DNA of 38,094 nucleotides from Bacteroidales bacterium (lineage in GTDB: Bacteria > Bacteroidota > Bacteroidia > Bacteroidales > UBA932): NCBI GenBank assembly GCA_022653735.1, contig JALCSU010000022.1, positions 1 to 38,094 on the forward strand, written 5' to 3'. Made by a program: the position numbers and the translations under genes. Positions 17,692-23,933 of this stretch are shown piece by piece. Every line of letters starts with the position of its first letter. Positions within the stretch are counted from its first letter, which is position 1. The notes beneath the pieces are model-generated. The model did no database searches and was not told where the DNA came from. It saw only the letters and a list, made by a program, of their open reading frames with translations.

Positions 17692-18150
17692 ATGACTGAG
17701 AAAACTTGCAAGGCTCCGGACCTAGAAAAATTCCGTGCGCTGCTGAAGAAATATGATTTGAAGGTGACTCCGCAGAGAATTGCCGTTCATGAGGCGATGC
17801 TGGCATTAGGACATGCATCGGCCGACATGGTGACTGAATATATTATCACCCACGGCAAAGCGAAGGTTACTGTCGCTTCAGTTTATAACATCCTTTCACA
17901 GCTCACCATGCTTGGCATCTACAATCACAGGATGAGCTCGAACAACAAGATGTATTTCGATGTGAACACCTTCAAGCATTTTCACCTTTACGACACAGAG
18001 AACAACAGTTATGTCGATGTCGTAGACGACGAATTGCAGAAAGTCCTCGAAGAACGCCTTATGAGCAAACATTATAAGGGTTACAAGGTCGACGACATCG
18101 ACGTACAAATCCTCTGTCACCCTACGCATCACCGCAAGGTTTTATCATAG
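17692..18150 (+). CDS. Fur-family transcriptional regulator, PerR-like
   Basis: 152 residues. Winged-helix DNA-binding domain about 15-85 (LKVTPQRIAVHEAML, then KVTVASVYNILSQL, the Fur recognition helix). The five regulatory-metal ligands of Bacillus PerR (His37, Asp85, His91, His93, Asp104) appear to have equivalents at His41, Asp90, His96, His98 and Asp109, with identical spacing for the last four. Asp at the last position is the peroxide-sensing type. By contrast, the CxxC pairs that bind structural zinc are missing; only Cys6 and Cys142 remain. Role inferred: metal-dependent peroxide-responsive repressor. Divergent from trxB, with a palindrome overlapping its own promoter. Confidence 0.85.
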   Translation: MTEKTCKAPDLEKFRALLKKYDLKVTPQRIAVHEAMLALGHASADMVTEYIITHGKAKVTVASVYNILSQLTMLGIYNHRMSSNNKMYFDVNTFKHFHLYDTENNSYVDVVDDELQKVLEERLMSKHYKGYKVDDIDVQILCHPTHHRKVLS

Positions 18151-18193
18151 GCTGACGAGCATCTCTGCCCATTTTCTTGGGATTGACAGTAAA

Positions 18194-18362
18194 ATCGAGT
18201 AGGAGGTAAACGAAAGTAATAGAGTTTATCTCCTACTTTCGTTCACCGACCGCTCGACTTGCTCATCCCTCCCTTGCCCTTCGCACGCAGGTTTATCTCC
18301 TACTTTCGTTCACCGACCTCTCACGCCACCATACATGCCGTTCCGCATACGGCGGTTCCCAA
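18194..18362 (-). mobile_element. Group II intron 3' remnant (domain V/VI region)
   Basis: Read on the minus strand, the stretch GGGAACCGCCGTATGCGG, then ACGGCATGTATGG, then TGGCGTGAGAGGTCGG matches the domain V and adjoining region that follows the maturase gene in many bacterial group II introns. After it a domain VI-like hairpin (14 pairs, between 18205-18218 and 18234-18247) ends in CTCCTACTCGAT, a common intron 3' end, at about 18194. There is no reverse transcriptase gene and no 5' half, so the intron is a dead fragment. A 28-bp direct repeat (18224-18251 and 18291-18318) shows that part of domain VI was duplicated around about 39 bp of unrelated sequence. The identification rests on recalled consensus. 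Confidence 0.55.
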
Positions 18363-18514
18363 TAAAGCGGTTAATCGATGGATGGAGAGGCCGAGATGAA
18401 GATATCCGGGGGATCAACTCCCAAACCCCGTGTTTAAGAATATACACTGTGTTTAAGAATACAACACCCCGTCATCCTTAACCATACTCCCCGTCATCCC
18501 GAATGACCTACCAA
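18363..18514. other. Non-coding stretch between intron remnant and repeats
   Basis: No gene seen. It contains a short direct repeat (GTGTTTAAGAATA at 18430 and 18449, period 19) and two degenerate GTCATCC copies that lead into the tandem array. The part up to about 18428 may be the rest of the intron remnant. Confidence 0.4.
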
Positions 18515-18602
18515 GTCATCCTGAACGTTCCACCACGTCATCCTGAACGTTCCACCACGTCATCCTGAACGTTCCATCTCGTCATCCCGAACGTTCCACC
18601 AC
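18515..18602. repeat. 22-bp tandem repeat, four copies
   Basis: Copies start at 18515, 18537, 18559 and 18581. Each begins GTCATCCTGAACGTTCC (third base changes in the last) and ends near CCACCAC. The copies are nearly identical and have no spacers. The array runs without a break into the 75-bp repeats. Confidence 0.9.
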
Positions 18603-18877
18603 GTCACGGTGTGCAATTCGACCCTTCTGCACACCGCAAGGCCTTTAACCCCCACATCATCCTGCACGTCCCACCACGTCACGGTGTGCGATTCGCCCAT
18701 TTTGCATACCGCGAGGCCTTTAACCCCCACATCATCCTGCACGTTCCACCACGTCACGGTGTGCAATTCGACCCTTCTGCACACCGCAAGGCCCGAAACC
18801 CCGTCACGGTGTGCGATTCGGCCTTTTTGCACACCGCGAGGCCTCTAACCCCCACATCATCCTGCACGTCCCACCAC
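18603..18877. repeat. 75-bp hairpin-bearing tandem repeat, four copies
   Basis: Copies at 18603-18677, 18678-18752, 18753-18802 (lacking 25 bp) and 18803-18877. Each has a strong inverted repeat, in copy 1 CGGTGTGCA (18607-18615) and TGCACACCG (18628-18636) with a 12-base loop. The rest of each unit is a version of the 22-bp repeat. In copy 2 an arm base change is compensated by a G-U pair on one strand, which hints that the stem, not the exact sequence, is what is kept. Confidence 0.9.
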
Positions 18878-18898
18878 GACATCCTGAACGCACCACCA

Positions 18899-19010
18899 CG
18901 TCATCCTGAACTTGATTCAGGATCTGTTCTTCGCAAGCCTAGATTCCGGATCGAGTCCGGATGACGGGGATAAACGAGCCCGGATCCCTGGTCAAGCCAG
19001 GATGACGGGA
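18899..19010. repeat. Three REP-like palindromes
   Basis: ATCCTGAA-cttga-TTCAGGAT (18903-18923), TCCGGA-tcgag-TCCGGA (18945-18961) and a looser CCTGG-tcaag-CCAGG (about 18987-19001). All have five-base loops and GTCATCC-type or ATGACGG flanks in alternating orientation. They resemble the short intergenic palindromes found in many genomes. No adjoining RAYT transposase gene is present. Confidence 0.7.
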
Positions 19011-19353
19011 GAAGAATGAACTTGTTTTCCCGTCAACGTGAAATGCAGGGCCGCCGGCGAGGCTGTGGTCGATGTGGCCGCAAAGCATACATCCATGTCC
19101 TCGCTTAGAAGGACGAGAATTTATCGGCGACGGTATAGTGCCACCGGCTGGCTTGTAATGAGGGACAGTGCCGCCCACCCGGTTTCACAGAACGGGGGTC
19201 GGCAATGAGAATATGTGTCCTTGGCTCTTAAAATGAATGTCACCGTTGCCTACGATTGTGAATAATCACAAGTTCTCTTCAAGGTTTCACAAAACCTTGT
19301 CGAAGCTGAAGCAATAAAGAATTGCATACGTATATTCAAACCGTTCGGAAGGA
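19011..19353. other. Stretch without recognisable gene
   Basis: No coding signal or family match. It has a pair of related segments (AGTGCCACCGG and AGTGCCGCCCA, about 32 bp apart) and two degenerate relatives of the following 63-bp unit (TTTCACAGAACG near 19181 and TTTCACAAAACC near 19284). Confidence 0.5.
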
Positions 19354-19570
19354 GTGTCTCGCAGAACGCTGTCGAGGCAGGCAAAAAGGCGGCCTCACCA
19401 AGGAAATAGCCTGGGGGTGTCTCGCAGAACGCTGTCGAGGCAGGCAAAAAGGCGGCCTCACCAAGGAAATAGCCTGGGGGTATCTCGCAGAACGCTGTCG
19501 AGGCAGGCCAAAAGGCGGCCTCACCAAGGAAATAGCCTGGGGGTGTCTCGCAGGACGCTATTGAGGCAGG
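19354..19570. repeat. 63-bp tandem repeat, 3.4 copies
   Basis: Full copies at 19354-19416, 19417-19479 and 19480-19542, with a partial copy from 19543. Copies are almost identical (one or two substitutions), starting GTGTCTCGCAGAACGCTG. Because 63 is a multiple of three, several frames on both strands stay open through the array; these are not good evidence for coding. Confidence 0.93.
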
Positions 19571-19783
19571 CTGCACAGAAGTGCGTAGGGAAGAGCATGT
19601 CTCGACATCGAGGCCTCCCAAGAGCCGCGTTGTCGACCGACACCCATTTGCAGAGCCTCTGGAAGGACATACTCCGACAGCACCTTGCGAAATTCCACTA
19701 CGTTCATCCCACACGACCAACGCCGTCATCGCGAACCCGGTCATTCAGAACGACCCGCCGCCTAATCCTGCACGATCCACCAC

Positions 19784-19947
19784 GTCATCCTGAACTTGTT
19801 TCAGTTCCTTTGTTACGGAAAAGCTCTACCTCCCTGATGACCTGGAGCAGCCATCCTGAACTCGTTTCAGTTCCTTTGTTACGGAAAAGCTCTACCTCCT
19901 GATGACCTAGAGCAGTCATCCTGAACTTGTTTCAGTTCCTATGTTAC
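19784..19947. repeat. 65-66-bp direct repeat, 2.5 copies
   Basis: Copies start at 19784, 19850 and 19915 (the last truncated). Each starts with GTCATCCTGAACTTGTTTC or a close variant, the same core as the 22-bp repeats and the first REP-like palindrome, and continues with a Leu-frame-free stretch around GTTACGGAAAAGCTC. Confidence 0.9.
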
Positions 19948-20216
19948 CTTACCACTACGTGCTTTTAGAAGCGGGGCTGGGCATGCATAGCCTCATTACA
20001 CAGCACAGCAATGAATAGTGCCATGCCCGCTATTTGCACGGGCAAATCCTTCCGGCTCATAATTGTATGTTCGCGCGGCAAAAATATCCTGACTGAGTCC
20101 CATGCTTTGATCCCTGGATGTAGGTGGCGGAAATCGTACTCATTCTCCTCTCTTAGTTTCCGCTTGAAGGGTTCGAATTGATGCGATAATCTGCGGTATT
20201 TTCTACTTCGATAGCG
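19948..20216. other. Stretch without recognisable gene upstream of Fic fragment
   Basis: No protein family recognised on either strand. A 91-residue minus-strand frame exists but looks like chance. The missing N-terminal part of the Fic gene is not detectable here. Confidence 0.45.
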
Positions 20217-20450
20217 TTCGAGACAATTCATCCCTTTCAAGACGGAAATGGCCGTGTCGGGCGTCTTGTTATGTTCAAGGAGTGTCTCACAAACGATATT
20301 GTCCCGTTCATAATCACCGAGGAACTCAAATTCTTCTATTATCGGGGTTTAAAGGAGTGGGGCCACGTGAACGGTTACCTTACCGACACCTGCCTTACCG
20401 CACAGGACTACTACAAGAAACTTCTGGATTATTTCAAGATCAGATATTGA
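20217..20450 (+). pseudogene. Fic-domain protein, C-terminal fragment
   Basis: The frame reads FETIHPFQDGNGRVGRLVMF, then KECLTNDIVPFIITEELKFF, YYRGLKEWGHVNGYLTDTC and a tail to the stop TGA at 20448-20450. HPFQDGNGRVGR is the full catalytic Fic motif. Homologous sequence begins abruptly at about 20217. Just upstream the same frame has a stop at 20187-20189, and there is no suitable start codon or upstream Fic domain. Typical relatives are about 250-300 residues, so roughly the first two thirds are missing. Fic proteins usually AMPylate targets and often sit on mobile islands. This copy is almost certainly inactive, a relic in a repeat-rich region. Confidence 0.85.
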
Positions 20451-20457
20451 AATAATT

Positions 20458-20497
20458 GAGGCCGTCCCAGGGTTTGAGACGACCTCGGGATTTTCCC
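20458..20497 (-). terminator. Hairpin pair downstream of the flavin reductase gene
   Basis: GAGGCCGTC (20458-20466) pairs with GACGACCTC (20478-20486), with a G-U wobble on the minus strand. Next to it, nearer the stop codon, is GGGATTTTCCC. The T run on the minus strand is weak (AATTATTTC), so this is a likely rather than certain terminator. Confidence 0.45.
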
Positions 20498-20498
20498 A

Positions 20499-21062
20499 TT
20501 ATTTCAATTGAGTCCTGTCCTTGAAGGCATTGCCCACGCGCTTGCCGATTTCGAGATAGCCCAGATGAACGGGATCGAATGTCAGCAGGTGCATCTTCTC
20601 CAAATCTGGCTTGCCATCCTCGGCAAGATACTGTTCGTTCACGCGAATGTTCAGAATCTTGGCCACGATATAGTAGCCGGTTTCCGACTCATCGAGCTTC
20701 CGCTCTATGCGGCACTCCATGGTCATGGGAAAGTCGGTGAAGACAGGAGCATTCACCTGCTCTCCCTTTTCTACGTTCCAGCCGGTCTTGGCTACCTTGT
20801 CCTTAGCCTTCTTGCCGCTGACGATGCCGACATAGTCGGCTGCAACCATCGTCTCGGCTGTGGCGAAAGCAACCGTAAAATCGGGATTGGCATTGAGATT
20901 GACGGTAGTCTGATGGTTGCCCATCGAAATCATGATCTTGTCTGCGTCCCACTGTCCTGCCCATGCTGCGTTCATGGCATTGGGTGTACCATCGGCATCG
21001 TATGTGCCGATAACTAATACTGCTTGTGGCATGAACCATGCCTTTGGATCAAAGTTCTTCAT
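20499..21062 (-). CDS. Flavin reductase-like / flavoredoxin-type FMN-binding protein
   Basis: 187 residues. It belongs to the flavin reductase-like domain family (split beta-barrel, FMN-binding). Recognisable stretches: PQAVLVIGTYDADGTPNAMN, the typical start; AWAGQWDADKIMISMG; NPDFTVAFATAET; and AADYVGIVSGKKAKDKVAKTG, the usual FMN-contact region. No oxygenase partner gene is nearby, so it may act as a stand-alone NAD(P)H:flavin or redox protein; the electron partner is unknown. It is a single-gene unit between the repeat region and tRNA-His, preceded by the repeated motifs at 21104-21213. I do not see a clear TAnnTTTG box. Confidence 0.88.
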   Translation of the reverse strand: MKNFDPKAWFMPQAVLVIGTYDADGTPNAMNAAWAGQWDADKIMISMGNHQTTVNLNANPDFTVAFATAETMVAADYVGIVSGKKAKDKVAKTGWNVEKGEQVNAPVFTDFPMTMECRIERKLDESETGYYIVAKILNIRVNEQYLAEDGKPDLEKMHLLTFDPVHLGYLEIGKRVGNAFKDRTQLK

Positions 21063-21103
21063 GATATCTGATTTTTAACGAATTTCTGCACTGGCTCCAA
21101 GGT

Positions 21104-21213
21104 GTGAGCAAAACATCTTCATAAATAATTGATTATCAACAGGGGCGTTGCTCACCCATATCAAAAATCAGGCAGCGTGAGCAATTGATGCTAACGAATA
21201 TGTTGATTATCAA
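21104..21213. repeat. Modular repeat region upstream of the flavin reductase gene
   Basis: GTGAGCAA at 21104-21111 and 21177-21184, its inverse TTGCTCAC at 21148-21155, and the palindrome TTGATTATCAA at 21129-21139 and 21203-21213. The two-part unit GTGAGCAA plus 17 or 18 bp plus TTGATTATCAA therefore occurs twice with a period of 73-74 bp. It could be a multi-site operator or a remnant of a recombination or replication site; the sequence does not say which. Confidence 0.6.
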
Positions 21214-21286
21214 GCACATGAGAAATGCCTCTTGCCTACCTTATCGGTCAAGTTTTGGACTTGAACCGTGTCACGCCCGACACACC

Positions 21287-21323
21287 AAAAAAAAAGCAAC
21301 CCTCGGATTCCTCCGAGAGTTGC
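21287..21323 (-). terminator. Terminator after tRNA-His
   Basis: Minus strand hairpin with a 12-bp stem (GCAACTCTCGGA / TCCGAGGGTTGC, one G-U), GGAA loop, then nine T residues. A textbook intrinsic terminator just 5 bp after the tRNA. Confidence 0.93.
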
Positions 21324-21328
21324 AGCAG

Positions 21329-21402
21329 GGTGCGCGGTGGGACTCGAACCCACGACAACCAGAACCACAATCTGGCGCTCTACCAACTGAACTACGCGCA
21401 CC
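21329..21402 (-). tRNA. tRNA-His (GTG)
   Basis: Minus strand cloverleaf with acceptor stem GTGCGCG / CGCGCAC, the extra G at position -1 opposite C73 that is diagnostic for tRNA-His, anticodon stem CCAGA / TCTGG with loop TTGTGGT (anticodon GTG), and T-arm GTGGG-TTCGAGT-CCCAC. CCA is not encoded. It has its own promoter and a strong terminator. Confidence 0.97.
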
Positions 21403-21414
21403 ATGTTCGGCTTG

Positions 21415-21443
21415 CAAAGATACAAAAAAATCTTGCTTTGCAA
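21415..21443 (-). promoter_or_regulatory. Promoter of tRNA-His
   Basis: Minus strand -33-like TTG (21441-21443), 18 nt spacer, -7 TATCTTTG (21415-21422), ending 12 nt before the tRNA 5' end. It overlaps the promoter of the divergent DUF389 gene. Confidence 0.7.
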
Positions 21444-21464
21444 GAATATAAATCTCTATATTTG
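21433..21464 (+). promoter_or_regulatory. Promoter of the DUF389 gene
   Basis: -7 TATATTTG at 21457-21464, only 7 nt before the ATG at 21472. A TTG at 21433-21435 (21 nt spacing) or TTTG at 21437-21440 (16 nt) can serve as -33. The distance implies a leaderless or nearly leaderless mRNA. The -33 region is the palindrome CTTGC-TTT-GCAAG (21432-21444), shared with the divergent tRNA promoter. Confidence 0.55.
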
Positions 21465-21471
21465 TAAAAAT

Positions 21472-22794
21472 ATGAGATTAATAGATATAATAGACATAAA
21501 GGATCACATCGATCGCGAATCCGCGGCAGAAAAAATACGTGGAGGGATTGCCTTTCGCGGTCCTAACGCCTGGATTCTCGGATTTGCGATAGTGCTGGCC
21601 TCGGTAGGCCTGAATGTGAATTCGGTTGCGGTAATCATCGGTGCCATGCTTGTTTCCCCACTAATGGGGCCAATCTTCGGAGTGGGCCTGGGGCTGGGCA
21701 CGAATGACACGAAACTCATTAAAGACAGCCTTATGAATCTTCTCATAATGGTCTGCATAAGCCTGTTCGTTTCGTTCCTCTATTTTCTCATAACTCCGCT
21801 GAACTTATCGAACCCTACCGAGCTAGAGTCGAGGACCAGCCCTACGATTTACGATGTGATAATTGCCTTGTTCGGCGGACTCGCTGGAATTTTCGAAATC
21901 TGCCGCAAGGAGAAAGGCACCGTGATCTCCGGCGTGGCAATCGCGACAGCCCTCATGCCTCCGCTCTGCACCGCCGGCTACGGCATCGCCAATGCCAACC
22001 TGCACTATTTCGGGGGAGCCATGTTCCTCTTCATCATAAACAGCGTCTTCATCGTGCTGGCCACCTTTGCGATGGTCAAGTACCTGAAATTTCCTGAAGC
22101 TGCATTCGCCGATGCCAAGAGAAGGAAAAATACCCGCAACATAGTGACGGCGGTGGTCATCTTGGTGATGATTCCTAGCATCTGGAGCGCATTCACCATG
22201 ATTCGCAACACGAATTTCAGGCAGAACATCGCCAATTTCGTGCAGGAAAACAAGACTTTCTCCGGCGGCTACATATTCGATTACGAGGTCAGCACGAAAG
22301 GGAAGCAGCACGCCGATATTTACGTAACTGGGGAGCCTCTCACACAGGGCAAGAAAGAAGAACTGATTGCCAAAGCAGGGAAATTCGGCATAGCCTCTGA
22401 CAGGATTAATTTCATAGAGCACAAGATATTCGAAGAAAATCAGGATGGGGGTTCTTCCGAGATAGTGAATATGCTGTATCAGAGGTCATCCGATGAATTA
22501 AATCGCAAAGACCTGCAAATCAAGGCCCTGGAAGGACAGCTGATGGATGCGAGAGGTGCCGCCATCCCTTATGTCCAGCTGACGAAGGAAATCAAGTCTG
22601 CCTACCCAGAGATCGAGGAGATGACATTCGGCCGCGGAGCTTCTGTTCAGGCCGACAGCCTGTCCAAGAATGACCGCATAATAGTGGTAGCCAAAGCCAA
22701 CCCGAAGCTTAGCCAGGAAAAGCTCAGGAAGCTGGGCGGATGGCTCCGAATCCGCCTGAATGACACTACAGTAGTGGTCATGAATCGTAATTAG
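21472..22794 (+). CDS. DUF389-family integral membrane protein
   Basis: 440 residues from the ATG at 21472; upstream codons in frame belong to the promoter. The first 240 residues contain about six hydrophobic segments with the DUF389 signatures GAMLVSPLMGPIFGVGLG and SGVAIATALMPPLCTAGYG. The function of the family is not established. The C-terminal region (about 240-440) is soluble, with a long polar stretch. Followed after 1 bp by the CapA-like gene and then phoH, so the three are probably one transcript. Confidence 0.88.
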   Translation: MRLIDIIDIKDHIDRESAAEKIRGGIAFRGPNAWILGFAIVLASVGLNVNSVAVIIGAMLVSPLMGPIFGVGLGLGTNDTKLIKDSLMNLLIMVCISLFVSFLYFLITPLNLSNPTELESRTSPTIYDVIIALFGGLAGIFEICRKEKGTVISGVAIATALMPPLCTAGYGIANANLHYFGGAMFLFIINSVFIVLATFAMVKYLKFPEAAFADAKRRKNTRNIVTAVVILVMIPSIWSAFTMIRNTNFRQNIANFVQENKTFSGGYIFDYEVSTKGKQHADIYVTGEPLTQGKKEELIAKAGKFGIASDRINFIEHKIFEENQDGGSSEIVNMLYQRSSDELNRKDLQIKALEGQLMDARGAAIPYVQLTKEIKSAYPEIEEMTFGRGASVQADSLSKNDRIIVVAKANPKLSQEKLRKLGGWLRIRLNDTTVVVMNRN

Positions 22795-22795
22795 G

Positions 22796-23929
22796 ATGAG
22801 GGGAGCGCTTCTTATTTTCATCGCATTGTTTCTTCTTCCCATCCTCGGCCAGCGAATGCCAATCCGAAAAGTGCTGACGGGGAAGCTGAGAATGGAGAGC
22901 CGGATTCCGGCTCCCGCCTCCCTCTCTTTCCATCCTGACACCATCACTTTGACGTTCCTTGGCGATGCCATGATGCACAAAGAGCAGATTAGGAATGCGC
23001 ACGGCAAAGGGCATCCGGCATATTCATTCAATGAATATTTTGAACCTCTGGAAGGCATCATCAGAAATGCGGATCTTGCTATCATCAATGCCGAATTCAC
23101 CCTGGCGGGAAAGCCTTATTCAGGATATCCTTGCTTCTCCGCCCCCGATGAATATGCCGAATATCTGAAAGATAGCGAAATAGACATATTCCTAACGGCA
23201 AATAACCACATCCTAGACAAAGGTTGGAGGGGGATGCGACGGACGCTGGCAGTATATTCAGATAAAGGAATCTTTACGGCAGGAACTGCCCTCTCCGCAA
23301 AGGAAGACAGCCTTTGCAACCCATTAATAGTGCCCATCAAGGGCATCAGGATAGCATTCGTGAATGCGACTTACGGCACGAATGTCCATTTGCCAGGCGA
23401 TTCGATGGTCGTGCATAAGCTGGATAGCTCCGACGTGGCATATTCAATGAGCATGGCAAAGGCACGAGGAGCTGACTTCATCATCGCCCTCCCCCACTGG
23501 GGCGTGGAATACTCATTGAAGCACTCCCAGAATCAGCTCTACTGGGCGAGCTTTTTCGTTCGACACGGAGCAGATGCGGTCATCGGTACTCATCCGCACG
23601 TCGTCCAAGATACGCAGGTCCTTGGCGGCGTGCCGGTAATATATTCATTAGGCAACGTCATCTCCAACATGAGCGCCAGGAACACCAGGATCGGCCTCAT
23701 AGTCACTCTGCGCATCGCAGTGTCAGAAAACAGGGATTGCACTCTGCTGAAGCCTGAATATACATTCACTTGGTGCGCCAGGCCAGGTGCCATCTCTGAC
23801 AGTTATAAGACCGTGCCAGTAAGGGAATGGATGAGCAAAGAATACGAGTGGAAAAATAAAAATGACTATATTGACATGTCTTCTTCCTACGAAAGGGTGA
23901 AGACGAAAACAGGAATATCCGACATTTAG
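22796..23929 (+). CDS. CapA-family (poly-gamma-glutamate capsule type) metallophosphatase-like protein
   Basis: 377 residues. A short N-terminal hydrophobic stretch (about 1-20) suggests export or membrane anchoring. CapA-type signatures: TLTFLGDAMMHKEQI, IINAEFTL, LTANNHILDKG, IALPHWGVEY and IGTHPHVVQ, which form a calcineurin-like metal site with Asp, Asn and His residues in the expected order. The family is named from capsule synthesis in Bacillus, but no capB or capC is nearby, so the role here is open. Starts 1 bp after the DUF389 stop; phoH follows 4 bp after its own stop. Confidence 0.88.
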   Translation: MRGALLIFIALFLLPILGQRMPIRKVLTGKLRMESRIPAPASLSFHPDTITLTFLGDAMMHKEQIRNAHGKGHPAYSFNEYFEPLEGIIRNADLAIINAEFTLAGKPYSGYPCFSAPDEYAEYLKDSEIDIFLTANNHILDKGWRGMRRTLAVYSDKGIFTAGTALSAKEDSLCNPLIVPIKGIRIAFVNATYGTNVHLPGDSMVVHKLDSSDVAYSMSMAKARGADFIIALPHWGVEYSLKHSQNQLYWASFFVRHGADAVIGTHPHVVQDTQVLGGVPVIYSLGNVISNMSARNTRIGLIVTLRIAVSENRDCTLLKPEYTFTWCARPGAISDSYKTVPVREWMSKEYEWKNKNDYIDMSSSYERVKTKTGISDI

Positions 23930-23933
23930 AAAC

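Noticed and set aside
17692..18150. Classical zinc-sensing Zur or iron-sensing Fur
   Set aside because: Ligand pattern fits PerR better (Asp at the last position), but a Fur or Zur role is not ruled out without experiments.
18560..18964. Frames of 79-117 residues across the 75-bp repeats
   Set aside because: Repeat-derived, overlapping on both strands, with no domain or sensible start.
18515..19570. CRISPR array
   Set aside because: Units are contiguous with no unique spacers of constant length, and there are no cas genes nearby.
19250..19744. 164-residue minus-strand frame with repeated STAFCET/PPGYF units
   Set aside because: It exists only because the 63-bp repeat keeps frames open; three other frames on both strands are open as well. 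No signal, no domain, and homology-like content only to itself.
19965..20240. 91-residue minus-strand frame upstream of the Fic fragment
   Set aside because: No recognisable family, overlaps the Fic coding fragment on the opposite strand and has no promoter box. Kept only as a low-likelihood alternative.
21329..21402. tRNA-His as an attachment site for the accessory region
   Set aside because: No copy of the tRNA 3' end is found at the far end of the region, no integrase is present, and the flavin reductase gene separates the two.
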